Shown here piece after piece: positions 9,562 to 18,812 of a stretch of 54,662 bases of DNA (its first letter is position 1; each line of letters begins with the position of its first letter). Under the pieces are notes generated by a model. The model made no database searches. It worked only from the letters and a program-made list of their open reading frames with translations, and was not told where the DNA came from. Source of the stretch: Bdellovibrionia bacterium (GTDB lineage: Bacteria > Bdellovibrionota > Bdellovibrionia > Bdellovibrionales > JAGQZY01). Where the stretch lies: assembly GCA_030424665.1 (NCBI GenBank), contig JAUHWN010000009.1, positions 1 through 54,662 on the forward strand, in the 5' to 3' direction. Made by a program: the position numbers and the translations under genes.

Positions 9562-9825
9562 TTATTTTAAGGGCTTAGCTCGACGAAAATCTTTTAAGCT
9601 AAAATGACCATAGGTTTTTTTGAGGTACATATCTCGTACCTCTACTTCGATGTCTTCTCTGACTTCTGCGATGTACATTTCTGTGATTGTTCCAAGATCG
9701 AGCAAATGGGCCAAATAGGCATCGGCGACCCTTGCGATCAGCTCGGACTCGCTATCGCCAGCGAAAAGATCGCTATAGAGGTAATCCTCAAGTATTTGAA
9801 AGAGTAGGTCGGTCTCTTTTTGCAT
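9562..9825 (-). CDS. Small acidic helical protein, unknown
   Basis: An 87-residue protein beginning MQKETDLLFQILEDYLYSDL and ending in a basic tail (SLKDFRRAKPLK). It appears all-helical, soluble and without Cys. AGGAGA is well placed before the ATG, which supports it as a real gene against the antisense ORF on the plus strand. It is convergent with the lipoprotein gene (2-bp gap). Function unknown. Confidence 0.62.
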   Translation of the reverse strand: MQKETDLLFQILEDYLYSDLFAGDSESELIARVADAYLAHLLDLGTITEMYIAEVREDIEVEVRDMYLKKTYGHFSLKDFRRAKPLK

Positions 9826-9894
9826 TCGTTCTCCTACTTTCCGTTTCGGGAAGGGCCTGCTAAACTTTTACAGTAAGAATGAATTTTTAGACCG

Positions 9895-11169
9895 ATGGCG
9901 TGGAGTATCTGCTTGAAAGCACTCAGTATTCTGGAAATTGACGAACTTATAGAGAGCTTGCAGCCCTTGGTCGGGGGGCAACTTCAAGATGTCTTCATGG
10001 CGGGACAGAGTATATTCATAGAAATTTACAATAACTCTCAAAGCCTTTGGCTGCAGTTTGTTCTCGATAAGCTCTGCCCACTTGTATTTCTTCACACTGA
10101 ACGCCCGCGCAAAGACAAGAATCTATCAAGCCCTGTGCTCCTTTTTTTAAAAGCCCATGGACGAGGGAGAAGAGTCTTTAAGGTTCAAAGATTAGCTGAG
10201 TTTGGTCGAGTAATTGAAGTCCAATTGGGCCGCGAGGAGGCCACCTATATAGACTTTCGGATGTTTCCACACGGGATGAATCTCAGTGTGAGAACTCCTG
10301 AAAAGGAAGTCCACTTGTTCAAGCCAAAAGAATTGGAAGCCCATCCCAATGATTCTTTGACGGAGGACCCAAAGCCTCGGTCCAGGCAAGAAATTTGGGA
10401 TCAGTACTTTGCGAAAAAACAAAATAGAACAGCAAAAAGTGATCCCGAGAAGATAAGAAAAGCGCGAATTAAAAAGATTGAAAAGGCCATTCTTAAAGTC
10501 GAAAAAGACATTGAAGCAAAGAAACCAGAAACCTGGCAAAAGCTTGGGGAAATTCTATCTTCTCAGGGAGACAAAGCTCTAGCCGATGATTTTATCGAGT
10601 TATATGATTCAAAAGAATCTCTATCTTGGAATATCAATAACTGTTTTGAGAAGGCCAAGAGTCAGCGTAAAAAATTGGCAGGTCTCAATGATCGACTCGA
10701 AGATTTAAAAGTAGAGCTTGAAGGCGTCAAAGCCGGGGAAATTTCAATTGAAGCAGGTTCATCGAGCAAAGAGAAGGGTGATCTTTTTAAGGAGTCGGGT
10801 GCAAAAGGGCGAAAGCGTCATATTGCCGAAGACCTCTTTCTCTATGTCGGAAAGTCAGGAAAGGACAATCTTCAGCTTCTGCGCCGAGCAAAGGCCTGGG
10901 ATTATTGGCTTCACATTCGAGATTTACCAGGAAGTCATGGCATTCTCCGACGCAACAAAGGGCGAAAAATTAAAGATCATGAGCTCGAAGAGGCTGGGCA
11001 GTTCGTGGCTTCAGCCAGTCTTGGAGGAAAAAAGGAGTTTCGCGACGGGGAGATCATCGACCTCATTGTCACGGAAATTCGTTATGTCCAGCCCATTAAG
11101 GGCGATAGGCATGGCCGAGTGACGATCAAGAACGATCGAAACCTCAGAATCCGTTTTAAAGCCCTTTAA
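9895..11169 (+). CDS. NFACT/RqcH-like protein (ribosome quality control family)
   Basis: A 424-residue homologue of NFACT proteins (RqcH/Rqc2), which bind stalled 50S-peptidyl-tRNA complexes and direct alanine tailing. The C-terminal NFACT-R domain (about residues 310-420) is clear: LYVGKSGKDN, WDYWLHIRDLPGSHGI and GQFVASAS. A coiled coil occupies about residues 185-280. The N-terminal domain is short and diverged: the DR pair needed for tailing in Bacillus RqcH seems to be GR here (in LAEFGRVIEV). It is shorter than the usual 550-580 residues. No ribosome site precedes the ATG; the in-frame TTG at 9913 has GGAG 7 nt upstream and may be the true start. The family is secure, activity is not. 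Confidence 0.82.
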   Translation: MAWSICLKALSILEIDELIESLQPLVGGQLQDVFMAGQSIFIEIYNNSQSLWLQFVLDKLCPLVFLHTERPRKDKNLSSPVLLFLKAHGRGRRVFKVQRLAEFGRVIEVQLGREEATYIDFRMFPHGMNLSVRTPEKEVHLFKPKELEAHPNDSLTEDPKPRSRQEIWDQYFAKKQNRTAKSDPEKIRKARIKKIEKAILKVEKDIEAKKPETWQKLGEILSSQGDKALADDFIELYDSKESLSWNINNCFEKAKSQRKKLAGLNDRLEDLKVELEGVKAGEISIEAGSSSKEKGDLFKESGAKGRKRHIAEDLFLYVGKSGKDNLQLLRRAKAWDYWLHIRDLPGSHGILRRNKGRKIKDHELEEAGQFVASASLGGKKEFRDGEIIDLIVTEIRYVQPIKGDRHGRVTIKNDRNLRIRFKAL

Positions 11170-11266
11170 AGGCACGGACTGTCAAAAAGGACAATCTTGA
11201 CTAATGACCCCGAAGAATTAGCTTATTAAGGTAACTTGATACAGTTTTCTTCGGAGGTTGGAGCTC

Positions 11267-12235
11267 GTGATTGAAATTAAAAATCTCACAAAGCGTTATG
11301 GGCGTATTCTTGCCGTCGACGATATTAGTTTTGAAGTAAAGAAAGGGGAAGTTGTTGGTTTTCTCGGGCCTAATGGTGCTGGAAAAACAACGACCATGAA
11401 AATCATTTCTGGTTTCATGGGGCCGTCGAGTGGCGAAGTCAAACTCGATGGGTTAGATGTCTTTGACAATCCAATAGAGGTCAAAAAGCGCATCGGTTAT
11501 CTGCCTGAGACGCCTCCTCTTTACCTTGAACAGCGTGTGGAGGAGTTCCTTTATTTTGTTGCGAATATTAAACTCACCCCTAAGGACCAAATTAAGAAGT
11601 TGGTCGATGGAGCCATAGAAAAAACCAACCTCGGTGAAGTTAAAAATCGAATCATTGGTCATCTTTCTAAGGGATTTCGCCAAAGGGTGGGAATTGCTCA
11701 AGCTCTCGTATCGAACCCGAAAGTTTTAATACTTGATGAACCTACGGTGGGTCTTGACCCGCGGCAGGTCGCTGAAGTTAGAGAGCTGATAAAGAGCTTA
11801 CGCGGAGAACATACAATTATTCTTTCAACTCATATACTGCCCGAGGTTCAAGCGACCTGTGAACGAATCATTATCATCAATAAGGGGCGAATTGTTGCTA
11901 AAGACAGTCTCGAGGAACTGACCAAAAAAGTTCAGGGGCATAAGAGTTTAGAAATTCGAGTTCTCGATTATAAAAAAGATATTGAAGATGAGTTGATGGC
12001 ACTGGATGGAGTTTACTCTTTGAATTCTCGAGCTAATGGTAAGGGAACCCATTTGACTCTCGAATTCAATGGCTCCGAGGAGTTGCAATCGGATATTGCC
12101 AGTCGAGTTGTAAAAAAAGGGTTGGGCTTATTAGAGTTAAAAGCCGCATCCGTTAATCTAGAAGACATCTTTATTAAACTAACAAACCGTGATTCAGTGA
12201 ACGAAATAAGTGATGATTCGGAGGCCCTGTCATGA
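11267..12235 (+). CDS. ABC transporter ATP-binding protein, GldA/ABC-2 type
   Basis: A 322-residue ATPase with Walker A GPNGAGKTT, Q-loop region YLPETPPLY, signature LSKGFRQRVG, Walker B VLILDEPTVGLDP and switch His in STH, plus an 80-residue C-terminal extension. GGAGG 9 nt before GTG 11267 selects this start. The gene ends in an ATGA overlap with the fused permease/GldG gene, so the two products almost certainly form one complex. Similar ATPases act in gliding-motility GldAFG and in exporter systems; the substrate here is unknown. Confidence 0.93.
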   Translation: MIEIKNLTKRYGRILAVDDISFEVKKGEVVGFLGPNGAGKTTTMKIISGFMGPSSGEVKLDGLDVFDNPIEVKKRIGYLPETPPLYLEQRVEEFLYFVANIKLTPKDQIKKLVDGAIEKTNLGEVKNRIIGHLSKGFRQRVGIAQALVSNPKVLILDEPTVGLDPRQVAEVRELIKSLRGEHTIILSTHILPEVQATCERIIIINKGRIVAKDSLEELTKKVQGHKSLEIRVLDYKKDIEDELMALDGVYSLNSRANGKGTHLTLEFNGSEELQSDIASRVVKKGLGLLELKAASVNLEDIFIKLTNRDSVNEISDDSEALS

Positions 12236-14580
12236 ATGCAATTCGAAGTGTTGCCACATTGTTTTGGAAAGACTTTAAAGCGATTTTTGTAAGTCCTCTC
12301 TTTTATATAATTACATTTTTTTGTACGGCTATTTGGTCACTGATGTTTTACACGGGCATTTGGCAGTTTTCTCAATTATCACTCCAGGTAGCGAGTCGTT
12401 CACGAGGAGAAATGCAGGGGCTAAATATTCAGGAACATCTGTTTAAAAATCACGTAGGTCTCGTAAATTTCTTGATGATTTTTGCTGTAGCGGCATTAAC
12501 CATGCGTCTAATTTCAGAAGAAAAAAGGCAAAAGACATTCGATCTCCTTTGGACGAGCCCGGTTGAAGCCTGGCAGATTGTTTTTGCCAAGTTTCTCAGT
12601 GGTGTCGCTGCCTCTTGGGTTTTGATTTTCGTCTCGTCGCTCTACCCAATAAGTGCATCGTTGTTTGCAGACTTTGCTTGGGGACCACTGCTCTCCTCAT
12701 ACATCGGGATGGCGATGGTGGCGGCTTGCTATGTGGCTGCAGGACTCTTTGCCTCGGCCTTAACTCAAAGTAGTGTGCTCAGTGTTTTTATAGCTCTTGT
12801 TTTTAATTTAAGTTTATTCCTTGTAGCCATTGGGGCTGACCTTTCGACAAACCCAATAGTGATTTCGATCTTTAAACATATCGCGATCATGACCCATTTC
12901 AATGATCTCCTTAGTGGCGTAATTAAGCTCAGCTCTCTGGTTTTGTTTTTGAGTTTGTGTCTATTTCTCGGAATGATGGCAGAGAACGCTATTAAATTTT
13001 CAATGGTGTCGCTTGAAGGAAAGAAGATAGGCCTAGCGTCGAAAATTCTGTTTATTTTGTCTGGAGTTTTTGGTGTTACAACTCTCGTTTCTTCATTTTT
13101 AATGGGTGCCTGGTATGACTTCTTATGGGTTCTATTGGGGCTGGCCATTATGTTCCTCGGCCTGGCGGTAGCGCTCGAGTTTGCACTCTTTAGTTCTTTC
13201 TTGGCTCTAAAAACCACGAGACGGGGAATTAATGTGGGGGCGGTTGGAGCTTTAATATTTGTTCTTTTGGTTGCGATCAATTACATAACCTATAAAAGAG
13301 ATGTCACTTGGGATGTAACTCCTAATCAAGTGAATACATTGTCCAGTCAAACACAAAAAGTACTTGCGGCTCTCGATGATCATCTTCGTATCGTTCTTTT
13401 ATTTGCAGACCCTCGGGTAAGAACTGAAGTCGAGCAACAAGTTGGCCCTTTAATTCGAAACTACGAGAATTATACTAAGAAAGTTGTGTACGAAAATCAT
13501 AACGTGGTTAAAAAGCCAAGTATTGCAAAGGAGTTTGGGTTCAATCGAGGAGCCTATGGACTTTTTATGAGCTATAAGGGCCGCAAGAAAGTTGTGAAGA
13601 ATGTCTCCGAAGAAGACTTCACAAAAGTCATGACAAAATTGACGAAAGATGAGGAAAAGGTCATTTACTTTGTCACTGGTCATGGCGAGTTTCCACTTGA
13701 TGCCAAAGAGAACGAACCACAGGCTCTCTCCTTTTTAAAGGAGGAGCTAGAGAGCGTGTTTTATAAAGTTAAGTCACTTAATTTGCGCAATCAGGATGTG
13801 CCTGAAAATGCGAGTCTCATCGCTATTGTCGGACCACAAAGAGGACTTTTAGAGGGTGAGATCAAGAAGCTAACGGACTTTGCCTTTAATGGCGGGCGAA
13901 TTTTGATTGCGGCAGATCCGGCCCAAGAACATAATGTAGGTGAGCTCACTGAAAAATTAGGTGTTGAATTTGCAGACCATATTGTTCTCGACGATACCGG
14001 CCAACTCGTTGGTCGAGGCCCTACGACATCCTTCGGAATTCCGTCAAAAGCCAGCGAAATTACCAGAGACTTCCCTGAGTCGCCTTCGCTCCACACAATT
14101 GCCTCGCCACTTAAGAAGACGGCCGATGCTAAGAACTTTAAGTATGAGGAATTGATTACCTCTCAAACAAAGACCCAGAGTGTGTCGGAGCTAAAAGAAA
14201 ATGCGCCGATTGTTGGTAATGGTCCTTTTACTTTAGGTTACCTAGTTACAGGAAAGTTAAAACGCCTCGAGCCCGAAGATGGTACGCCAACTCTCAAAAC
14301 TTCAGACAGTGAATTTAAGGCCATCATTTTTGGTGATAGTGATTTTCTTTCGAATGTTGATATTAAGAACCAGCTTAACTACAACTTAGCTCTGAATAGC
14401 ATTAACTATCTAACTGATGACACTGATGTTATAGGGATTCGACCTAAAATGGCCGAAACCACCCAGATCAATATGTTGCAAACCGAAGCTTCTATTTATC
14501 TTCTAGCATTTATTCTTCCTTTGCCGCTTTTGTTTCTTGGTGGAGGGGCCGTGACTTGGTTTAGACGGAGGAGCTCATGA
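12232..14580 (+). CDS. Fused ABC-2 permease (GldF-like) and GldG-like auxiliary protein
   Basis: A 782-residue protein. Residues 1 to about 350 form an ABC-2 type permease with roughly eight membrane segments (LISEEKRQKTFDLLWTSP is typical of this class). Residues about 360-750 form a GldG-like extracytoplasmic domain (VTWDVTPNQVNTLSSQT, VIYFVTGHGEFPL, LIAADPAQEHN, IFGDSDFLSN). A final membrane helix (YLLAFILPLPLLFLGGGAVTW) precedes a basic end. In Bacteroidetes GldF and GldG are often separate proteins; here one polypeptide carries both. It overlaps the ATPase gene and the DUF4340 gene by ATGA on each side, which implies translational coupling and a fixed complex. Confidence 0.88.
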   Translation: MNAIRSVATLFWKDFKAIFVSPLFYIITFFCTAIWSLMFYTGIWQFSQLSLQVASRSRGEMQGLNIQEHLFKNHVGLVNFLMIFAVAALTMRLISEEKRQKTFDLLWTSPVEAWQIVFAKFLSGVAASWVLIFVSSLYPISASLFADFAWGPLLSSYIGMAMVAACYVAAGLFASALTQSSVLSVFIALVFNLSLFLVAIGADLSTNPIVISIFKHIAIMTHFNDLLSGVIKLSSLVLFLSLCLFLGMMAENAIKFSMVSLEGKKIGLASKILFILSGVFGVTTLVSSFLMGAWYDFLWVLLGLAIMFLGLAVALEFALFSSFLALKTTRRGINVGAVGALIFVLLVAINYITYKRDVTWDVTPNQVNTLSSQTQKVLAALDDHLRIVLLFADPRVRTEVEQQVGPLIRNYENYTKKVVYENHNVVKKPSIAKEFGFNRGAYGLFMSYKGRKKVVKNVSEEDFTKVMTKLTKDEEKVIYFVTGHGEFPLDAKENEPQALSFLKEELESVFYKVKSLNLRNQDVPENASLIAIVGPQRGLLEGEIKKLTDFAFNGGRILIAADPAQEHNVGELTEKLGVEFADHIVLDDTGQLVGRGPTTSFGIPSKASEITRDFPESPSLHTIASPLKKTADAKNFKYEELITSQTKTQSVSELKENAPIVGNGPFTLGYLVTGKLKRLEPEDGTPTLKTSDSEFKAIIFGDSDFLSNVDIKNQLNYNLALNSINYLTDDTDVIGIRPKMAETTQINMLQTEASIYLLAFILPLPLLFLGGGAVTWFRRRSS

Positions 14581-15977
14581 GGACTTTAGTATTTGCAGCT
14601 ATTGTTCTGTCTGTAGTCGCCTACGGATACTTTGGGGTATATGAACAGGACAAGAAAGAAGCCGAAGAAGAGCAAGAACAAGCGCGTCTTATCAATGTCG
14701 AGGAAGAAGACGTCAGTAGTTTTAGTCTAGCTAATGGAAAAGACATTAAAGAATTTTCATATAAAGACGGGCAGTGGTTTATACATACTCCTGTCGAAGA
14801 GGTAGCCGATCAACAAAGAGTCACGAGTCTCGTTAAGAGCTTGATTGTAATGAAGAGTCAATCGATTGCCTTTGATTCCAGCGAAGAGTTTTCTAAAGAA
14901 GATTACGGACTGACCGGTGGATTTAAGAAGTTTGCGATTGGAACGAACGATGGCAAGGTTTATGAGTTCCACATCGGGACGCAAAAGACCTACGATGGAA
15001 ATTCGTATATTTTCGATTTGAGTAATAAGCGTCTTATGATTTTTAACAATCAAATTGATTCTTACTATAAGAAGCCACTTTTTGAATTTAGAGATAAACG
15101 TTTGGTTGTGGTGAATCCCATTCAAGAAATTAAGATAGAATTTGAAGGGGATACCTTACTTCATCTCAGTCAGAATGAGGAGCAGTGGCAGCTCAAAGGA
15201 AATACCGAAAGAAAGCTAAATACAAAAGAAGTCGATAAACTTCTGCGAAGTCTTAATGACCTCAGACTCATTGACTTGATTGATCAGGACGTTAGCAAGA
15301 AACAGTTTGGTTTAAGAAAGCCTAAGTTAAAAATCGAGTTAAACGGTGAATATCGAATTGGATTTGGTACTAATACCGACGAAAATAAATACACCTATGT
15401 AAAGGCAACGGGAAGGTCTGCCGTCGGAAAGGTATATAGTAACGTCATCGAGTCGTTTTTAAAACCCGAGGCCGATTACTATGATCTCAATTACTTGTTT
15501 AAGATAAAGAGGTCTGAAATTGATCAGATCGACATCAATGAGAGTAATCAGTTTACTATTGTAAAAGAGGAGAGTGATTGGAAGCTAAAAGAGCCTTCGG
15601 GAAAGGGCGGCCTAAATACCGCTCGAGTCGATAGTCTTTTGAATCAAATTGTGAACTTGCGGCCCACTCGTCTTCTAAAAGAAAGTCCGAAGACTTTTCC
15701 GAAAAACCCTCAAATTAAGATAAAAGATAAAAAGGGGCAGGTTCTTTTTGAATTGGTTTGGGGCGAGAAGTTTAAAAAGAATTTAAGTCCTCAGCAGGGT
15801 AAAGAAGATTACTATCCAGTAAAAACAAACCTAGGAACTGACGTTGTGGCCATACCTGGTGGAGATATTGAGCCACTCTTGCAAGGATTGCTCGTAGCAA
15901 AAAATAGCAGTGAGCAAAAAGGTGAGTCGACGAACAAGCCAGATAATAAGTCAAAAGAAACGAAAGATGTGAAATGA
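14577..15977 (+). CDS. DUF4340 domain protein, partner of GldA/FG-like ABC system
   Basis: A 466-residue protein with one N-terminal membrane anchor (VFAAIVLSVVAYGYFGVYEQ), a charged segment and repeated beta-rich modules typical of DUF4340 (FSYKDGQWFIHTP, YGLTGGFKKF, EEQWQLKG, ESDWKLKEP). The tail is hydrophilic and Lys/Glu/Ser-rich. DUF4340 genes are regularly found right after ABC/GldG-like genes, as here. It overlaps the previous gene by ATGA and the GHMP kinase start overlaps its stop. It is probably an extracytoplasmic component; its biochemical role is unknown. Confidence 0.85.
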   Translation: MRTLVFAAIVLSVVAYGYFGVYEQDKKEAEEEQEQARLINVEEEDVSSFSLANGKDIKEFSYKDGQWFIHTPVEEVADQQRVTSLVKSLIVMKSQSIAFDSSEEFSKEDYGLTGGFKKFAIGTNDGKVYEFHIGTQKTYDGNSYIFDLSNKRLMIFNNQIDSYYKKPLFEFRDKRLVVVNPIQEIKIEFEGDTLLHLSQNEEQWQLKGNTERKLNTKEVDKLLRSLNDLRLIDLIDQDVSKKQFGLRKPKLKIELNGEYRIGFGTNTDENKYTYVKATGRSAVGKVYSNVIESFLKPEADYYDLNYLFKIKRSEIDQIDINESNQFTIVKEESDWKLKEPSGKGGLNTARVDSLLNQIVNLRPTRLLKESPKTFPKNPQIKIKDKKGQVLFELVWGEKFKKNLSPQQGKEDYYPVKTNLGTDVVAIPGGDIEPLLQGLLVAKNSSEQKGESTNKPDNKSKETKDVK

Positions 15978-16960
15978 AAAAAGTGAGCTATCAGTCGCCA
16001 ACAAGAATTGATTTAGCCGGTGGAACTTTAGACTGTTGGCCTTTATATTGTCTGTTCGGGGGAGCGAAAACCATCAATTTGGGGATCGATGTGAAAACAG
16101 AGGTTCACTTGTCATCTAATGATCAAGAAAAAATCTTAGTGATTTGCCCAGACCTAAAGTATCAGAAGAGCTTTAATTCGTGGTTGGATTTGCTTGGCTG
16201 TCCAGATAATGAACTCACTTTGCTCAAACCACATATTTCCTATTGGAAGCCCGATGGGGTTACGATTGAACTTCACTCGGAGAGTCCCATTGGTGGTGGC
16301 CTAGGGGGAAGTTCATCTCTTTGTATTTCATTGATAAAAGCATTTACTGATTTTTACGACAAAAACTTATCTGACTGGGAGATGGTCAGTTTAGCTCGGG
16401 ACCTGGAGACTCAAATTTTAGGAAAGCCAGCTGGAACTCAAGATTATATTCCGGCACTTAAAGGTGGCCTGTGTCTTATTGACTATAAAATGGGTTCAGT
16501 AGAATGGGAGAGTCCGACAATTGACATGAGTCCCTTAGAGTCATGCCTTTCACTGGTATATACGGGGCAGCCTCATCATTCTGGATTGAATAACTGGGAA
16601 ATAATAAAAGGGGCACTCGAAGGAGATGAAAAAGTCCTAGGTGCTTTGAATCAAATTAATCAAGTAGCAGAGCAGATGAGCTCGCTGGTCAAAAACTTCG
16701 ATATCGAAGAAATGGGTCGGCTTTTTACCAACGAGTTTTCAGCACGCATGGAGCTTTCGACCTCTTATATTAATGAACGCATTCTCAAGTTAAAAGAACT
16801 TGCCTTGGACAGTGGGGCAAAGGCGATTAAAGTATGTGGTGCTGGTGGTGGTGGGTGTGTTTTAGTTTTAAGTCCCCCGGAAGTAAAAAAGAAAGTTGAA
16901 GGCCACTTGTCAGAAGCTGACTTCTCGGTGCTCGATTATAAGATTTGGCGACTTCATTAA
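15974..16960 (+). CDS. GHMP-family sugar kinase, heptose-7-phosphate kinase-like
   Basis: A 328-residue small-molecule kinase. The N-terminus RIDLAGGTLDCWPLY and following GGAKTINLGID resemble D-glycero-D-manno-heptose 7-phosphate kinase (HddA) and galactokinase-like enzymes. The ATP-binding loop is PIGGGLGGSSSL near residue 105 and the C-terminal glycine motif is KVCGAGGGGCVLVL. The start overlaps the DUF4340 stop (ATGA), so it belongs to the ABC operon. A sugar kinase translated with an ABC complex suggests a role in surface polysaccharide supply, but that link is inference; the substrate is not determined. Confidence 0.82.
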   Translation: MKKVSYQSPTRIDLAGGTLDCWPLYCLFGGAKTINLGIDVKTEVHLSSNDQEKILVICPDLKYQKSFNSWLDLLGCPDNELTLLKPHISYWKPDGVTIELHSESPIGGGLGGSSSLCISLIKAFTDFYDKNLSDWEMVSLARDLETQILGKPAGTQDYIPALKGGLCLIDYKMGSVEWESPTIDMSPLESCLSLVYTGQPHHSGLNNWEIIKGALEGDEKVLGALNQINQVAEQMSSLVKNFDIEEMGRLFTNEFSARMELSTSYINERILKLKELALDSGAKAIKVCGAGGGGCVLVLSPPEVKKKVEGHLSEADFSVLDYKIWRLH

Positions 16961-17826
16961 TGGCAAAGAAGACGACTAAGAAGGCTGCATCTTCTAAAAA
17001 GAAAAAACTAAAGGTCCATCGTTTTGCAGGAGTTTGTCTCGGCGGAGGAAAATCTGATAAAACCGCCGTTTCGGTTTTAGAATACTATCCTTCTGAAGAG
17101 AAATTATTTATGCGGGATCTCCACGAGCCCATCAAAGCGTCAAAAGAAAAGTCCTCGGATTACTATCTCTACAGTTTACTCGAAAAAGAAGAAAAGAACC
17201 TCGAATTAATCGCTTTTGATGCGCCATTGAAGCTGCCTAAGTGTATGCGTTGTAGATTGAAATGCCCGGGTTACGAGGTTTGTGATGAACCCGAAATTAA
17301 ATGGCTATGGAAAGTTCATCGTAAGAGGGCTAAAAAGAAAAGACCCAATAAAATATTTACGCCCTATACTGAAAGATGTGTTGAACACTATATTTCAAAT
17401 GAGCTTGAAGAACAGTTTTTTCCTCCGGCAGCTTTAGGAGCTAACGGGGCTCCTCTTGGAGCAAGGGCTCAGTTTTTAGTTCGTCGAATCAAAACCCCGT
17501 GTATTGAGTTTTATCCGAAGCTGAGTCTTTGGAGGATTGGTTGTGATTTGCGAATTCAGAAAAGTTATTTGCGATTTCATCGGCATGCAATTGATTCAGA
17601 CGAATGTCGTGAGTTTATTTTACGACAACTCGTAGAAAATGAAATCGTGTTTATCTACGAACAGGATTTACGCAAAATGATTGATCGTCCCCACAGCTTT
17701 GATGCGTTCTTAGGGGCGATTACCGCCTACCTTAAATTTCGCGGTAGAACTGTAAAGCGTCCAACGGGCTTTCCGAGATCCGAGGCTTGGGTCGAGTTTC
17801 CCCATCAAGAAATTCAATGGTTTTAA
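16960..17826 (+). CDS. DUF429 (predicted RNase H-like nuclease) protein with Lys tail and Cys cluster
   Basis: A 288-residue protein. Residues 1-22 are nearly all Lys, Ala and Ser (MAKKTTKKAASSKKKKLK). A DUF429-like core follows: GVCLGGGKSDKTAVSVLEY, LIAFDAPLKLP and C-terminal HSFDAFLGAITAYL, the pattern of predicted RNase H-fold nucleases. Inserted after the second motif is CMRCRLKCPGYEVC, a CX2CX3CX5C cluster that could bind zinc or an Fe-S centre. The ATG overlaps the kinase stop by one base (TAATG); the in-frame TTG at 16945 is less likely. Its activity has not been inferred beyond the fold. Confidence 0.72.
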   Translation: MAKKTTKKAASSKKKKLKVHRFAGVCLGGGKSDKTAVSVLEYYPSEEKLFMRDLHEPIKASKEKSSDYYLYSLLEKEEKNLELIAFDAPLKLPKCMRCRLKCPGYEVCDEPEIKWLWKVHRKRAKKKRPNKIFTPYTERCVEHYISNELEEQFFPPAALGANGAPLGARAQFLVRRIKTPCIEFYPKLSLWRIGCDLRIQKSYLRFHRHAIDSDECREFILRQLVENEIVFIYEQDLRKMIDRPHSFDAFLGAITAYLKFRGRTVKRPTGFPRSEAWVEFPHQEIQWF

Positions 17827-17861
17827 ATAGAAATTCACGCCTTAAATTTGTACAATAAATT

Positions 17862-18812
17862 ATGCTGAGAATACCAAGCACGATCATAGTCCTGATGTGC
17901 CTATTTCCGCTTTTTTTAGAAGCGCAAATAGAGCACAAGCTGATTCGAAGGGTTGCCGTCTTTCCGATAGATTCCCCATCCCGTGAGTCAAAAGCCGCCG
18001 AAGAGGCCTGGTGGAAGATGCGAGATCTGCTGGCAAAAAATGAGCGCTTTCTTGTCGCGACCAAAAGATTTCTTTTGAAGAACGATGTTTATCAGGCCCG
18101 TAAAGAGTTGGAGCCATCCGATGTGATAATCCTCGGAAAGCTTCTGGACGCTCACGCTGTTGTCGTTACATTTATAAGAGATCGAAAGATGTCTATGATT
18201 GTCTACGACGGTTATAGTGGACTCAAACTCTGGGAACGAAGTTTAAACTTTCAACCTTCGCAAACGATGAAAGAACAAATTGGCCCGGCTTCGGAGCGCC
18301 TTATGGGAGACTTCATATCTCAAGTACCTTACCAAGGGTTTCAAATATTGGATCCAGTCATGAAGACTAGTTTAGTCAATGAAGGTGATTTGAAAGTGGC
18401 GAGAGTTAACGTCGGTAGTAATGGTGATTTTAACGAGGGTGATGAAGTTCAGTGGATTCAAATTTTTCATAGCTCGACACTCCCGCTTTTTGAGTCGGGT
18501 GCAAAAATGGAAGTAGTCGCTCTCGGCAAGGTTTTAAAGTACGAAGAGGGCGTTGTTACTGTAGAAGTGCTACGATCTGCAGGAAATAAGTTTTTGGTTG
18601 AAGGTGCTTTAGTGAGATTCCCCAAGCAAGTTAAAAAGCTTCAGGAACTTTATGCCATAGAAAAAGGAATACCCAGCCGTTTAAACTTGGACACAAAGCT
18701 ATTGAGTCCAGAGGCAGCTATGGAAAAAGAAAAAGAAGACGAAGAACGATCCCTTTCTACGGTTCTCAGTTGGGTTTCTAGCCTGGCTATACTTCTTATA
18801 CTTGCATTCTAA
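17862..18812 (+). CDS. Exported protein with C-terminal membrane anchor, unknown
   Basis: A 316-residue protein with an N-terminal signal sequence (IPSTIIVLMCLFPLFLEAQ), a core containing RRVAVFPIDSPSRES and VIILGKLLDAHAVVVTFI that recalls CsgG/TolB-N-like periplasmic folds, and a C-terminal hydrophobic helix (VLSWVSSLAILLILAF). It starts 35 bp after the DUF429 gene, so may be the last gene of the ABC operon. Its stop codon abuts the stop of the convergent radical SAM gene with no intervening base. Function unknown. Confidence 0.7.
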   Translation: MLRIPSTIIVLMCLFPLFLEAQIEHKLIRRVAVFPIDSPSRESKAAEEAWWKMRDLLAKNERFLVATKRFLLKNDVYQARKELEPSDVIILGKLLDAHAVVVTFIRDRKMSMIVYDGYSGLKLWERSLNFQPSQTMKEQIGPASERLMGDFISQVPYQGFQILDPVMKTSLVNEGDLKVARVNVGSNGDFNEGDEVQWIQIFHSSTLPLFESGAKMEVVALGKVLKYEEGVVTVEVLRSAGNKFLVEGALVRFPKQVKKLQELYAIEKGIPSRLNLDTKLLSPEAAMEKEKEDEERSLSTVLSWVSSLAILLILAF

